A stretch of 64,000 nucleotides of DNA from Erythrobacter tepidarius (GTDB taxonomy: Bacteria > Pseudomonadota > Alphaproteobacteria > Sphingomonadales > Sphingomonadaceae). Location: the NCBI RefSeq assembly GCF_002155695.1, contig NZ_MUYJ01000012.1, positions 59,780 to 123,779 of the forward strand, given 5' to 3'. The notes beneath the pieces were generated by a model that was not told the origin of the DNA, searched no databases, and saw only the letters and a list, made by a program, of their open reading frames with translations. This document shows positions 43,801 through 52,651 of the stretch, piece by piece; within the stretch, counting starts at the first letter, position 1; each line of letters opens with the position of its first letter. A program made the translations under genes and the position numbers.

Positions 43801-45924
43801 CTGCTCTACTGCTCGCCGACGATGGAGCTGGGCGTCGACATTTCCCAGCTCAACGTCGTCTATCTCCGCAACGCCCCGCCGACGCCAGCCAACTACGCCC
43901 AGCGGGCGGGGCGAGCGGGGCGCAGTGGGCAGGCGGCGCTGGTGGTGACCTACTGCGCGGCGCAGAGCCCCCATGATCAATACTACTTTGAGCGGACCCG
44001 CGATCTGGTGGCCGGGATCGTCAGGCCCCCGGCCATCGATCTCGTCAACGAAGACCTTCTGGCGTCACACGTGCATGCAGAATGGCTTGCGGCGGCCGAG
44101 CAAGGGCTTGGCAAGTCGATACCCGACAATCTCGATATGGACGATGCCGCGCTTCCCGTGGCGAATCGCCTCCTTCCAGCTTTCGAGAAGGCGACGTCGG
44201 ATGCCGTCGCCATGGAGCGGGCAGTCAGGATTGTTGCTTCTGCGGTTCCGGACGGCCACCCAGCGATAGGTTCGCCGGCCGACTTCGTGGCTACCCGGTG
44301 GGCGAAGGCCGCAGCCTCGATGCAACGCGCCTTCGATCGGTGGCGCTCGCTCTATCGTTCGGCGGACGAGGAGCGTAGATTGGCCGCCGCGATTGAAGGC
44401 CGTCCCGGGATTTCGGCGCAGGAGCGCAGAGATGCGCGTGCTCGCTACATCGCGGCCAGTAAGCAGATGGAGTTGCTCGAGCAGGGTGTCTCGTCGGCAA
44501 GTTCCGATTTCTACACCTACCGCTATCTGGCGACCGAGGGCTTCCTTCCTGGCTACAACTTCCCACGCCTGCCGCTTTACGCTTTCGTGGATGGCGACCG
44601 GGGTTCGGCGGTATTGCAACGTCCGCGCTTCCTTGCGATTGCCGAGTTCGGCCCCAACAGTCTCGTCTATCACGAAGGCAAGGCCTATCGCTGCAATCGT
44701 GCCAAGCTGCCGGCAGGGACACGGGACAGCGACAATATGTTGGTTACCAGCGCGGTGCGCTGCTGCAACGAATGCGGCGCAGCGCACAGCAGCGAAACTG
44801 CCGAGCGCTGCGTCGTATGCGATGCGGCGCTCACCGAGGACGGACGGCTGTCCAAGCTCTATCGTATCGAGAATGTCGATGCCGTGCCGGGAGCAAGGAT
44901 CACTGCCAACGACGAGGATCGTCAACGCCGTGGCTTCGAACTGCGCACGATCTTCGAATGGGATACGGCGCGTCAGGATAGCCTCCATCTGAAGAGCGCA
45001 GACGGACCGTTGGCCGTCCTGCGATATGGCCCGCAGACCAGATTGTCGCGGGCGAACCTGGGGCTGCGGCGGCGTGCCGAAAAGCAGAGCATCGGCTTCG
45101 ACATCGACACCATTTCGGGTCGATGGTTGAAAAATGAGGCCCAGGGCGATGATGAAGGCGAGGACCCAAAAGGCGCACGGCGACAGTCGATTGTGCCGGT
45201 CGTCGAGGATACCAAGAATGCGCTGCTTCTTAAGTTCGCCTCGCAGATCGAACTCGACCAGGAGCAGATGGCGACGCTTCAGCATGCACTGGTGCGCGCC
45301 ATCGAGGCAGAGCACGTCCTCGAAGCCGGAGAATTGCTGGGCGAGCCCCTGCCGACCCGGGACAATCGCAAGGCTATCCTCTTCTATGAGGCGTCCGAGG
45401 GCGGGGCGGGGGTGCTCAAGCGCTTGATGGGCGGCCCTGACCGTTGGCGGCGTCTCGCAGAGGTTGCGCTCGACATGATGCACTACCGGATCGTTGACGA
45501 CGGCGTCGAAGTCAAGGACGATGCCTGCGTTGCGGGGTGCTACCGGTGCGTTCTGTCCTATTACAATCAACCTGACCATGAGTTGATCGATCGCCGCGAT
45601 GAGGGCGTTATCGATGTGCTCTTGAGAATGGCAAACTCCGAACGTGACCGACCGGCGACCGAACCAGCTTCCGGCAAGGATGTGCGAGCGTGGCTCGCCG
45701 CTTTCGAGCAATGGGAATGGCCGATGCCATCGGCTGAAACCATCGGCACCACCACCTACCCACTGGTCTGGCCGGGCATGATGGTCATGGCGGTTACTGA
45801 ACCGCCAAGCGAGGAGTTGAAGATGCGCTGCGCTGACCTCGGGCGAGAGATAATTCTAATTCCCACCGAGCCAAGCACCTCTCCGCCACACGATCTTGCT
45901 GCTGCCCTTGGAGTTCAATCATGA
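40816..45924 (+). CDS. DEAD-box helicase with C-terminal DUF1998 zinc domain (DrmA/DrmB-like fusion)
   Basis: A 1702-residue helicase. Walker A TTGTGSGKSLCFF (about 109), motif II DELHTYRGRQGADVA (about 231), and motif VI QRAGRAGRSGQA (about 1030) give the SF2 motor. Cysteine pairs occur in CRDCGQE (about 452), CPRCKHE (about 562) and CCNECGAAHSSETAERC (about 1318). The C-terminal signature DDACVAGCYRCVLSYYNQP (about 1570) is DUF1998/MZB. In DISARM the helicase (DrmA) and the DUF1998 protein (DrmB) are separate; here one chain carries both features, which is also true of Druantia DruE. GAGGGG stands 5-8 bases before the ATG. It is the first gene of a six-gene operon and its stop overlaps the SNF2 start (ATGA). 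Confidence 0.86.
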   Translation: MNVFELDADLIARYEKFARSFTSIRADDLREQVDAIYASGKFWPEPLIGLNPEFKKGRSVTALVSEGLVDPDLPKVLALGSPRKSIDLHLHQDEALMKALQHKNYIVTTGTGSGKSLCFFVPIINRILEARRAGEPRRTRAIVIYPMNALANSQREELEKFIEGCGLDPSLKPTFARYTGQEQDSERRAVAADAPDIILTNFMMLELLMTRQDELDRQVIENMQGLEFLVLDELHTYRGRQGADVAMLVRRVRERMGASNMLCIGTSATMASGERDAGRKAVAEVGTLLFGSPVASEDVVTESLVRRTEGMPSESVLRAAVLDPPPAPDFESFAADPLACWIEMNIGLEGGEVLKRRTPRTLTEAAADLASVTGLEPTQCHHALADRLIAMSACRNERDQAFMAFKLHRFLSGAGTAQSTLAAAGARRVSLAGELYDREESTARLYPLFFCRDCGQEVHSVSIDDFGKVIARPIDLSPRSDTSGTDLEHGFLVPDALGDLDFAGSIEDYPASWLETTPAGQQRLKGSHRGKHEGRMMRLSPKGEHDPDGLLCWFFPGPYRFCPRCKHEPAPQARDINKLAGLSAEGRSSATTLITTAALDWMDRAGEPDDKHRRKLLGFTDNRQDAALQSGHFNDFIFVTLLRGAMLQAVRSAGSDGLTHEEFGNALRKALGFDPELRERRKEWMLDPDPVSFSALDEAKKAINRVLAHRLWNDLRRGWRYTNPNLDQLALIKVEYPGIAMLASDQETCSGRHRERMSESEERGFRILANITPATRQEIFGFLFDHMRQGLAIAADALDQTELEAIGAKSRQFLKDPWAISLEEEHHDLNTQAALVVGTQGGKYDRIIRVSGRGGLARKIAAKFGELPLADREPLIEAMLRAAARHQMVREFAAGPMLGWKLAPGALRLVPGDSDAKPSQSNQFFAELYSDVAARLASPGTMPLAFEAREHTAQVDALVRELRECRFRYGESDKGRIIEMAGEAKVAAEKRDFLPLLYCSPTMELGVDISQLNVVYLRNAPPTPANYAQRAGRAGRSGQAALVVTYCAAQSPHDQYYFERTRDLVAGIVRPPAIDLVNEDLLASHVHAEWLAAAEQGLGKSIPDNLDMDDAALPVANRLLPAFEKATSDAVAMERAVRIVASAVPDGHPAIGSPADFVATRWAKAAASMQRAFDRWRSLYRSADEERRLAAAIEGRPGISAQERRDARARYIAASKQMELLEQGVSSASSDFYTYRYLATEGFLPGYNFPRLPLYAFVDGDRGSAVLQRPRFLAIAEFGPNSLVYHEGKAYRCNRAKLPAGTRDSDNMLVTSAVRCCNECGAAHSSETAERCVVCDAALTEDGRLSKLYRIENVDAVPGARITANDEDRQRRGFELRTIFEWDTARQDSLHLKSADGPLAVLRYGPQTRLSRANLGLRRRAEKQSIGFDIDTISGRWLKNEAQGDDEGEDPKGARRQSIVPVVEDTKNALLLKFASQIELDQEQMATLQHALVRAIEAEHVLEAGELLGEPLPTRDNRKAILFYEASEGGAGVLKRLMGGPDRWRRLAEVALDMMHYRIVDDGVEVKDDACVAGCYRCVLSYYNQPDHELIDRRDEGVIDVLLRMANSERDRPATEPASGKDVRAWLAAFEQWEWPMPSAETIGTTTYPLVWPGMMVMAVTEPPSEELKMRCADLGREIILIPTEPSTSPPHDLAAALGVQS

Positions 45925-48722
45925 CAATGGCGTCCATCGCGCCCGCACAGCTTCAGATTGGAGATCTCGTCCATGCACGCGGACGGGAATGGATCGTGCT
46001 GGGCAAGCCTTCGGACGGGCTGTTGCGCGTGCGTCCGCTTTCCGGTTCGGAAGACGATGCAATCGTCATCGCGCCCAAGCTCGAACGCCAGCCAGTGCGC
46101 GAAGCCAGCTTTGTCCCGCCGACAGCCGAACAACTCGATACCCAGAACGCGGCGCAGCTTTTGACCGACGCGCTCCGGCTTTCCCTGCGACGGGGAGCAG
46201 GCCCGTTTCGCAGTGCAGCCCATCTCGGGGTCGAGCCGCGCGCCTACCAGTTGGTGCCGCTGCTGATGGCCATGCGGCTCGAGGTGAAGCGGATGCTGAT
46301 CGCCGATGATGTCGGCATCGGGAAGACGATTGAAGCGGGGATGATCCTGCGCGAGATGCTCGATCGCGGCGAGATCGATAGCTTCACCGTCTTGTGTCCT
46401 CCCCATCTTGTCGACCAATGGGTCGGCGAGTTTGCCGAGAAGTTCGACATAGATGCGGTCGCGGTCACCTCGGCCCGCGCGCGTTCGTTGGAGCAGGGAA
46501 TTGCTCTGGGCGACACGATCTTCGGGGTTCATCCGTTTACGGTTGTAAGTCTCGATTACATCAAGGCCGATAGCCGCCGCGAAGGCTTCGCTCAGGCGTG
46601 CCCTGATTTCGTCATTGTCGATGAGGCGCATAGCTGCGTCGGGGGGAGTGAGAAGGGCACACAGCAGCGCTTTGCGCTCTTGCAGCGTCTCGTAGAGGAT
46701 GCGGACAGACATATGCTGCTCCTCACTGCGACGCCTCACAGCGGCAATCAGGATGCCTATGCGCGGCTTCTCAGCCTGCTGCATCCTGATCTTGCAGGTT
46801 CGCCCGATAGCCTCGATGCGAACGCGCTGGAGCGCTACCGGCGGCGATTGGCACAGCACTTCGTTCAGCGCCGCAGACCCGACATTGCGGGCCAATGGGG
46901 CGAGGGCGGGGCTTTTGCAGTGCCGATGAAAGCTGATGTCCCCTATACTCTCACCGGCGACTTCCATACCTTTCAAGAGGATGTGCTGGAGTATTGCCTC
47001 GGCGTGGCGACCCGTGCCGATGGCGCACAAGCACGCCGGCTGGCGTTCTGGGGAACGCTCGCTTTGATGCGCTGCGTCGGTTCCTCCCCCGCTGCAGCGC
47101 TCAGCGCTCTGCGTAATCGTCTCGGCGGGATGGCCGAGGAGGCTCTGCTTGAGCCCGTGCTGTTCGATGCTGACGACGATGAATTCCCCGACACGGATAT
47201 CGAACCTGCGACCGCTGCCGACAGCGAGGAAATTGTCGAGTTGCACAAGCTTATCGCCCAGGCTGAGAACCTTGCGTCACGCTTTGCCGATGATCCCAAA
47301 TTTCGGGAGCTGGCGGCGCAGGTCAAAGACCTGACCGGCACCAAGAAGGCGCGCCCCGTCATCTTTTGCCGTTTCATCGCCACAGCCGAAGCCGTTGGTG
47401 AAGCGCTTCGGACTAAGTTCAAGTCGCACACTGTGGAGGTTGTCACGGGCCGCCTGACGCCGGAGGAGCGCCGCGAACGGGTCGAAGCGATGATTGATCA
47501 CCCGGATCGCATCCTTGTTGCGACCGATTGCCTGTCGGAAGGTATCAACCTTCAATCCCTGTTCAACGCGGTGATCCACTACGACCTTAACTGGAACCCG
47601 ACCCGCCACCAGCAGCGCGATGGCCGCGTTGATCGCTTCGGGCAGCAAGCCGAGCATGTCTGGTCGGTCATGATGTTCGGGGCGAACTCGATCATCGATG
47701 GCGCGGTGATCAAGGTCATCACCGAGAAGATGAAGCGCATTCAGAAGGAGACCGGCGTGGTCGTGCCGGTGCCGGAAGATTCCTCCAGCGTCTCAAATGC
47801 GCTGATGCAGGCCATGCTGCTTCATTCGAGCAAGCCGCGTGCCCAGGGCATGTTCGACTTTGGCGATGCCGACGCGAAGCTCGAGACCGAGTGGCGCAAT
47901 GCGGAGGAAAACGCCAAGCGAAGCCAAACCCGCTACGCGCAGACGGCATTGAAGCCCGACGAAGTCCTGCCTGAATGGCACAAGCTGCGCGATCTGCTCG
48001 GTGGGCCAGAAGAGGTCGAACGCTTCACCCGCCGCGCCCTTGCCCGCATCGACACGCCCCTTGGACAGCACGGCCAGCAATGGCGCGTTCGCTATGACGA
48101 GCTGCCGCAGCAGCTCCGTGAAAAGCTCGCCGCCCGCAATCTGACCGGCACCCGAACAATCGGCTTCGGCGACAAGCTGCCGCCGGATGTCGCGCAGGTC
48201 GGTCGCACCCATCCCCTTGTCGCAACCCTTGCGGAGACCATGGCGGAAGGCGCGCTCGATCCCGGTGGCGTAGAGGGCAAAGCTACGCTCGGACGCGCGG
48301 GCGTCTGGATGACCCGCGCCGTAGACAAGCTGACAACGCTGCTGGTGCTGCGCCTGCGCTTCAAGCTCGTCACCAGTGGTCGTCGCACCCTTCTCGCGGA
48401 AGAAGCCACCGGCCTCGCATTCGCGCCCAACACCAACGATCCTTTCGCCGCTGGAGCCGAGGCGCTCGCCCTGCTGGAGCATGAGGCGACGCGAAGCATC
48501 GAGCCGCCCGCCAACAGGCGCCAAGTTGAAAATGCGCTCGGACGTTTGGCCGATTACCAGCCCGCGATCGCGGCATACGCGGCCGATCGTGCCGCTGCTC
48601 TCTCGCACGATCACGAACGCGTGAAGGCGGCGACGAGAGGCGAGGGCGTGACGACAACCGTCGACGCGGTTCTCCCCGCCGACGTCATCGGCCTCTACGT
48701 CCTCGTGCCGGAGGCCAACTGA
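45921..48722 (+). CDS. SNF2-family helicase (DrmD-like)
   Basis: A 933-residue SNF2/RapA-type ATPase. Walker A is DDVGIGKTIEAGMIL (about 129), the DEAH box is in FVIVDEAHSCVGG (about 233), and the C-terminal helicase lobe includes ATDCLSEGINLQSLFNAVIH and GRVDRFGQ (about 535-575). A region of about 340 residues after the lobes has no motif I recognise. In class 1 DISARM a protein of this type (DrmD) is coded next to the methylase. It overlaps both neighbours by 1-4 bases, which argues for a stoichiometric complex. Confidence 0.86.
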   Translation: MTMASIAPAQLQIGDLVHARGREWIVLGKPSDGLLRVRPLSGSEDDAIVIAPKLERQPVREASFVPPTAEQLDTQNAAQLLTDALRLSLRRGAGPFRSAAHLGVEPRAYQLVPLLMAMRLEVKRMLIADDVGIGKTIEAGMILREMLDRGEIDSFTVLCPPHLVDQWVGEFAEKFDIDAVAVTSARARSLEQGIALGDTIFGVHPFTVVSLDYIKADSRREGFAQACPDFVIVDEAHSCVGGSEKGTQQRFALLQRLVEDADRHMLLLTATPHSGNQDAYARLLSLLHPDLAGSPDSLDANALERYRRRLAQHFVQRRRPDIAGQWGEGGAFAVPMKADVPYTLTGDFHTFQEDVLEYCLGVATRADGAQARRLAFWGTLALMRCVGSSPAAALSALRNRLGGMAEEALLEPVLFDADDDEFPDTDIEPATAADSEEIVELHKLIAQAENLASRFADDPKFRELAAQVKDLTGTKKARPVIFCRFIATAEAVGEALRTKFKSHTVEVVTGRLTPEERRERVEAMIDHPDRILVATDCLSEGINLQSLFNAVIHYDLNWNPTRHQQRDGRVDRFGQQAEHVWSVMMFGANSIIDGAVIKVITEKMKRIQKETGVVVPVPEDSSSVSNALMQAMLLHSSKPRAQGMFDFGDADAKLETEWRNAEENAKRSQTRYAQTALKPDEVLPEWHKLRDLLGGPEEVERFTRRALARIDTPLGQHGQQWRVRYDELPQQLREKLAARNLTGTRTIGFGDKLPPDVAQVGRTHPLVATLAETMAEGALDPGGVEGKATLGRAGVWMTRAVDKLTTLLVLRLRFKLVTSGRRTLLAEEATGLAFAPNTNDPFAAGAEALALLEHEATRSIEPPANRRQVENALGRLADYQPAIAAYAADRAAALSHDHERVKAATRGEGVTTTVDAVLPADVIGLYVLVPEAN

Positions 48723-51700
48723 TGCCCCGCCGCTCTTCCTCCACCGAACTCGGCCTCGTCGCGCTCACCATCGAAGGTGGGCTGATCGCGCCCGAACAGG
48801 TGCAGAAGGTCATCGCCGCCGATCGCACGGCCAAGACCGCCGACAGCTACGGCTGCCCCAAGGGCACCAGCCTCGGCGACGAGATCGCGCGCTTCTTCCG
48901 CATCGGTCAGGCGATCTGGCGCGACTATGATCAGGCCGACGCTAAGACCATCGCCCGCACCGCCGCCTTCGCCCGCGATCTGCTGACCCAGTGCCTCGGC
49001 TTCACCGACCTTCAAGGCCCGGTCGAACATCACGAAGGCACCCGCCGCTACCGCATCGCCTGGGAAGCCAAGGGCGGGCGCGTTCCCGTCGTCGCCGCCG
49101 CGCCCTTCGAGGGCAGCGACGCCTTCGCCAAGTCCCAGCCCGAATTCGGCGACGGCGAGGGCGGACGCGCGCGCCGCTCACCCATGGCCCTGCTGCAAGA
49201 CTGGCTCAATGCTGCCGAACCCGCGCTCTGGGGCCTCGTCTTCGCCGGCGACCGTGTGCGGATCATGCGCGACAATGCCAGCCTCACCCGCCCGGCATGG
49301 ATCGAGGCCGATCTCGGCGCGATGTTCCGCGACGAGATGTTCGCGGACTTCACCGCCTTCTGGCTCCTCGCCCACGCCACCCGCTTCGGCGCGCAGGACG
49401 CAGCGCCCTCCGACTGCCCGCTCGAACAGTGGCGCGAGGCCGGGCTCAAGCAGGGCGTCGAAGCGCGCAAGGACCTCTACGCCAACGTCGCCACCGCGCT
49501 GGAGGAATTGGGGCAGGGCATCGTCACCGCCAACCCCGATCTGCGCGACCAGATCGCTACCGGCGCGCTCCCCATGCAGGCGCTGTTCGAGGAACTGCTG
49601 CGCACCGTCTACCGCCTCATCTTCCTCGCCGTCGCCGAGGATCGCGACCTCCTCCACCCCCGCCGCACCCCGCGTGAAGCGCGCCAGCTCTACGCTCAGG
49701 GCTACAGCTTCACCTTCTGGCGCGAACGCAGCCGGCGGAGGGTGGCGCGTGACAGCCACCATGATGCATGGGAGGCGATGAAGGTCACGCTCGCCTCCCT
49801 CGAACATGGCGAGGAGATGCTCGGCCTGCCCGCATTGGGCGGCCTGTTCTCCCAATCCTCCACCCCCCACCTCAACGCCGCCACCATCCCCAACCGCGCC
49901 TTCCTCGCCGCGCTGTTCTGCCTCGGCTTCATCCGCAAGGACGGGATAACCCACCGCATCAACTGGCGCGATCTCAAGACCGAGGAACTGGGCTCCGTCT
50001 ACGAAGGCCTCCTCGAAATCCGCCCCAGCCTGACGCCCGCAGGCGAGTTCCAGCTCGGCAGCGGCGCCAAGGGCAACGACCGCAAGACCTCAGGCTCCTA
50101 CTACACCCCCGACAGCCTCGTCGAATGCCTGCTCGACAGCGCCCTCAACCCGGTGCTCGAACGCGCCGAGGCCTCCGGCGCCACGCCCGAGGAGAAGGTC
50201 GCCGCCATCCTCGATCTCAAGGTCATCGACCCGGCCTGCGGATCGGGCCACTTCCTGCTCGGCGCCGCCCGCCGCATGGCCGACCGGGTCGCACGCCTGC
50301 GCAACGAGGACGCCGGCAAGGAGGAAACCCAGGCCGCCTTGCGCGATGTCGTCTCGCGCTGCATCCACGGGGTCGATCGCAACCCGATGGCGGTGGAACT
50401 GGCCAAGGTCGCGCTGTGGATCGAAAGCGTCTCGCCCGGCCAGCCTTTGGGCTTTCTTGATGCCAACATCCGCTGCGGCGACGCGCTGCTCGGCGTGTTT
50501 GACCTCGCCGTGCTCGAAGAGGGCATCCCGGAAGAGGCCTACAAGCCGCTCACCGGCGACAGCAAGGAGGCGGCCAAATACTACAAGGCCAAGAACAAGA
50601 CGGAGCAGAAGGGGCAGGGCAGCTTCGATTTCGAACGCGGCACCGGCGTCATGCCCCCGCGCAAGCTGGCCGCGAACCTTTCGACCATCAAGCGGATGCC
50701 GGAAGACACCGTCAGCCAGGTCGAGAAGAAGCGCGAGGCGTTCGAGGCGTGGCGCAACGATCCGGCGCGCTATGCCACGCGGGTCGCCTGCGATCTCTAC
50801 ATCGCCGCCTTCCTGCTGCCCAAGACCGAGGTGCCGCTGAATTACCAGCGCGCTCTGGTGCCCAGCAGCGAGGACGTGTGGAAGAAGCTGGGTGGCGGGC
50901 AGGTTTTCGGCCCGCTTGAAGGTGCGGCGGTCGAGGCGGCAGGCGCGGCGCGCGCCTTTCACTGGCCGCTCGCCTTTCCTGATATCATGGTCGGGAGAGG
51001 CGGCTTCGACGTGGTGCTCGGCAATCCGCCGTGGGAGGTCGTGCAGCTTGGCGAGGAGGAGTATTTCCAATCCCGCGCGCCAGAAATTGCTGAGCTGAAG
51101 GGCGCCACCCGCAAGAAGGCTATCGCCGCGCTTGAACAGGAGCGTCCCGAGCTTTTCGCCGGGTTCGCCCGCGACAAGCGAATGTTCGAAGCGATCAACG
51201 AGTTTGCCCGAGCGGGAGGGCGCTTCGATTTGACCGCTAGGGGTAAGGTCAATACTTACGGCCTGTTCGCCGAGCACTTTCTGAACCTGACCCGCGAGGG
51301 CGGCGGGGCGGGGCTGATCGTGCCGACCGGCATCGCCACCGACGCCACCACCGCGCCCTTTTTCGGCCATCTGGTCAGCAGCCAGCGGCTCGCCGGACTG
51401 ATCGATTTTGAGAACAGCGCACCGCTGTTCGAGGGTGTCCATCGCAGCTTCAAGTTTAGCCTGCTCACCATCGGCAGCGGGGTGGCCGAGGCAGAGTTTT
51501 CCTTCTTCCTCACCGATCCCGCGCAGCTCGAACAGGCCGAGCGGCGCTTCACCCTCTCGCCCGCCCAGATTGCGCGGATCAACCCCAACACCAAAACCGC
51601 GCCAGTGTTCCGCGCCCGCCGCGATGCGGAACTGACTGCCGCCATCTATGATCGCGTGCCGGTGCTGATTGACGAGAACAATGGTCCAGAGGGCAATCCA

Positions 51701-52651
51701 TGGGGCGTGGAGTTCAGGCAAGGCTTGTTCAACATGACGAGCGACAGCGGCCTGTTTCGCACCGCCAAGCAGCTTGAGGAGGAAGGCTTCACCCGCGACG
51801 GCACGGACTGGGTCAACGAGACAGGCGCCCGTTATGTCCCGCTCTACGAGGCCAAGATGATCCATCAGTTCGATCATCGCTGGGCGACCTACGTCGGCGA
51901 GGCTAGCCGCGACCTTACGTTCGACGAGAAGCAAAATACTGGGACGGAGGCGATTCCGCGTTATTGGGTGCCGAAATCCGAAGTGGACAGTCGCCTCGCC
52001 GCTAAGGGGTGGAGCCATCTCTGGGCATTCGTTTACCGCCGTCTCGCTACCACGACTAATGAGAGGTCCGGCATCGGTATCTGTATGCCTCGCGGGGGCT
52101 ATGGCGACAGCATTTTCATCCCAAGTATGGCTCGCTTCGATGCAAATTATCATGCAGCGTTCCAAGCCAACTTCAGTGCGCTGACCTTCGATTACGTCCT
52201 TCGCAATAAGCTGGGCGGACTCAATCTTGGCCTATTTGCTCTCGCGCAATTGGCAATCCTCCCCCCCAGCGCCTACGATGAAGCCGCGCTCGCCTTCATC
52301 GTCCCGCGCGTGCTGGAGCTCACATACACCAGCCACTCCATGGCCCCCTTCGCCCGCGACCTCGGCTATGAAGGCCCGCCTTTCGTGTGGGACGAAGACC
52401 GCCGCGCACACCTGCGCGCTGAGCTCGACGCCTGGTATGCCCTCGCCTACGGCCTCACCCGCGACGAGCTGCGCTATGTCCTCGATCCCAAGGACGTGAT
52501 GGGCCAAGACTACCCCAGCGAAACCTTCCGCGTCCTCCAGAAGAACGAAATCGCCCGCCACGGCGAATACCGCACCCGCCGCCTCGTCCTCGCCGCCTAC
52601 GACGAACTGATGGCCCAAGGCATGCGGCCACGCACGGAGGGGTATCGGTGA
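48722..52651 (+). CDS. Large N6-adenine DNA methyltransferase (DrmMI/type IIL-like)
   Basis: A 1309-residue methylase. The N-terminal 350 residues form the type IIL-like region (WGLVFAGDRVRIMRDN, ARPAW-like IEADLG). The SAM site is DPACGSGHFLLGAARRM (about 503) and the catalytic motif is GNPPWEVVQL (about 768), of the N6-adenine NPPW type. The target-recognition part follows to the C-terminus. Base use changes along the gene: it is extremely C-rich at third positions up to about 50500 and from 52250 on, but plainer between about 51650 and 52240, in the recognition region. It resembles DrmMI, which marks host DNA in class 1 DISARM. It overlaps the SNF2 gene by one base (TGATG). Confidence 0.88.
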   Translation: MPRRSSSTELGLVALTIEGGLIAPEQVQKVIAADRTAKTADSYGCPKGTSLGDEIARFFRIGQAIWRDYDQADAKTIARTAAFARDLLTQCLGFTDLQGPVEHHEGTRRYRIAWEAKGGRVPVVAAAPFEGSDAFAKSQPEFGDGEGGRARRSPMALLQDWLNAAEPALWGLVFAGDRVRIMRDNASLTRPAWIEADLGAMFRDEMFADFTAFWLLAHATRFGAQDAAPSDCPLEQWREAGLKQGVEARKDLYANVATALEELGQGIVTANPDLRDQIATGALPMQALFEELLRTVYRLIFLAVAEDRDLLHPRRTPREARQLYAQGYSFTFWRERSRRRVARDSHHDAWEAMKVTLASLEHGEEMLGLPALGGLFSQSSTPHLNAATIPNRAFLAALFCLGFIRKDGITHRINWRDLKTEELGSVYEGLLEIRPSLTPAGEFQLGSGAKGNDRKTSGSYYTPDSLVECLLDSALNPVLERAEASGATPEEKVAAILDLKVIDPACGSGHFLLGAARRMADRVARLRNEDAGKEETQAALRDVVSRCIHGVDRNPMAVELAKVALWIESVSPGQPLGFLDANIRCGDALLGVFDLAVLEEGIPEEAYKPLTGDSKEAAKYYKAKNKTEQKGQGSFDFERGTGVMPPRKLAANLSTIKRMPEDTVSQVEKKREAFEAWRNDPARYATRVACDLYIAAFLLPKTEVPLNYQRALVPSSEDVWKKLGGGQVFGPLEGAAVEAAGAARAFHWPLAFPDIMVGRGGFDVVLGNPPWEVVQLGEEEYFQSRAPEIAELKGATRKKAIAALEQERPELFAGFARDKRMFEAINEFARAGGRFDLTARGKVNTYGLFAEHFLNLTREGGGAGLIVPTGIATDATTAPFFGHLVSSQRLAGLIDFENSAPLFEGVHRSFKFSLLTIGSGVAEAEFSFFLTDPAQLEQAERRFTLSPAQIARINPNTKTAPVFRARRDAELTAAIYDRVPVLIDENNGPEGNPWGVEFRQGLFNMTSDSGLFRTAKQLEEEGFTRDGTDWVNETGARYVPLYEAKMIHQFDHRWATYVGEASRDLTFDEKQNTGTEAIPRYWVPKSEVDSRLAAKGWSHLWAFVYRRLATTTNERSGIGICMPRGGYGDSIFIPSMARFDANYHAAFQANFSALTFDYVLRNKLGGLNLGLFALAQLAILPPSAYDEAALAFIVPRVLELTYTSHSMAPFARDLGYEGPPFVWDEDRRAHLRAELDAWYALAYGLTRDELRYVLDPKDVMGQDYPSETFRVLQKNEIARHGEYRTRRLVLAAYDELMAQGMRPRTEGYR

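Noticed and set aside
44065..45711. 548-residue antisense frame in the DUF1998 helicase gene
   Set aside because: Overlaps the conserved zinc and DUF1998 region of the plus-strand gene and has no domain of its own.
50090..52165. 691-residue antisense frame in the methylase gene
   Set aside because: Shadow of the methylase; its translation is rich in His, Arg and Gly with no recognisable motif.
40816..52651. Druantia or BREX assignment of the large operon
   Set aside because: No DruH-type partner, no BrxL/PglZ or BrxC-like ATPase is present; SNF2 plus adenine methylase matches DISARM class 1 more closely.
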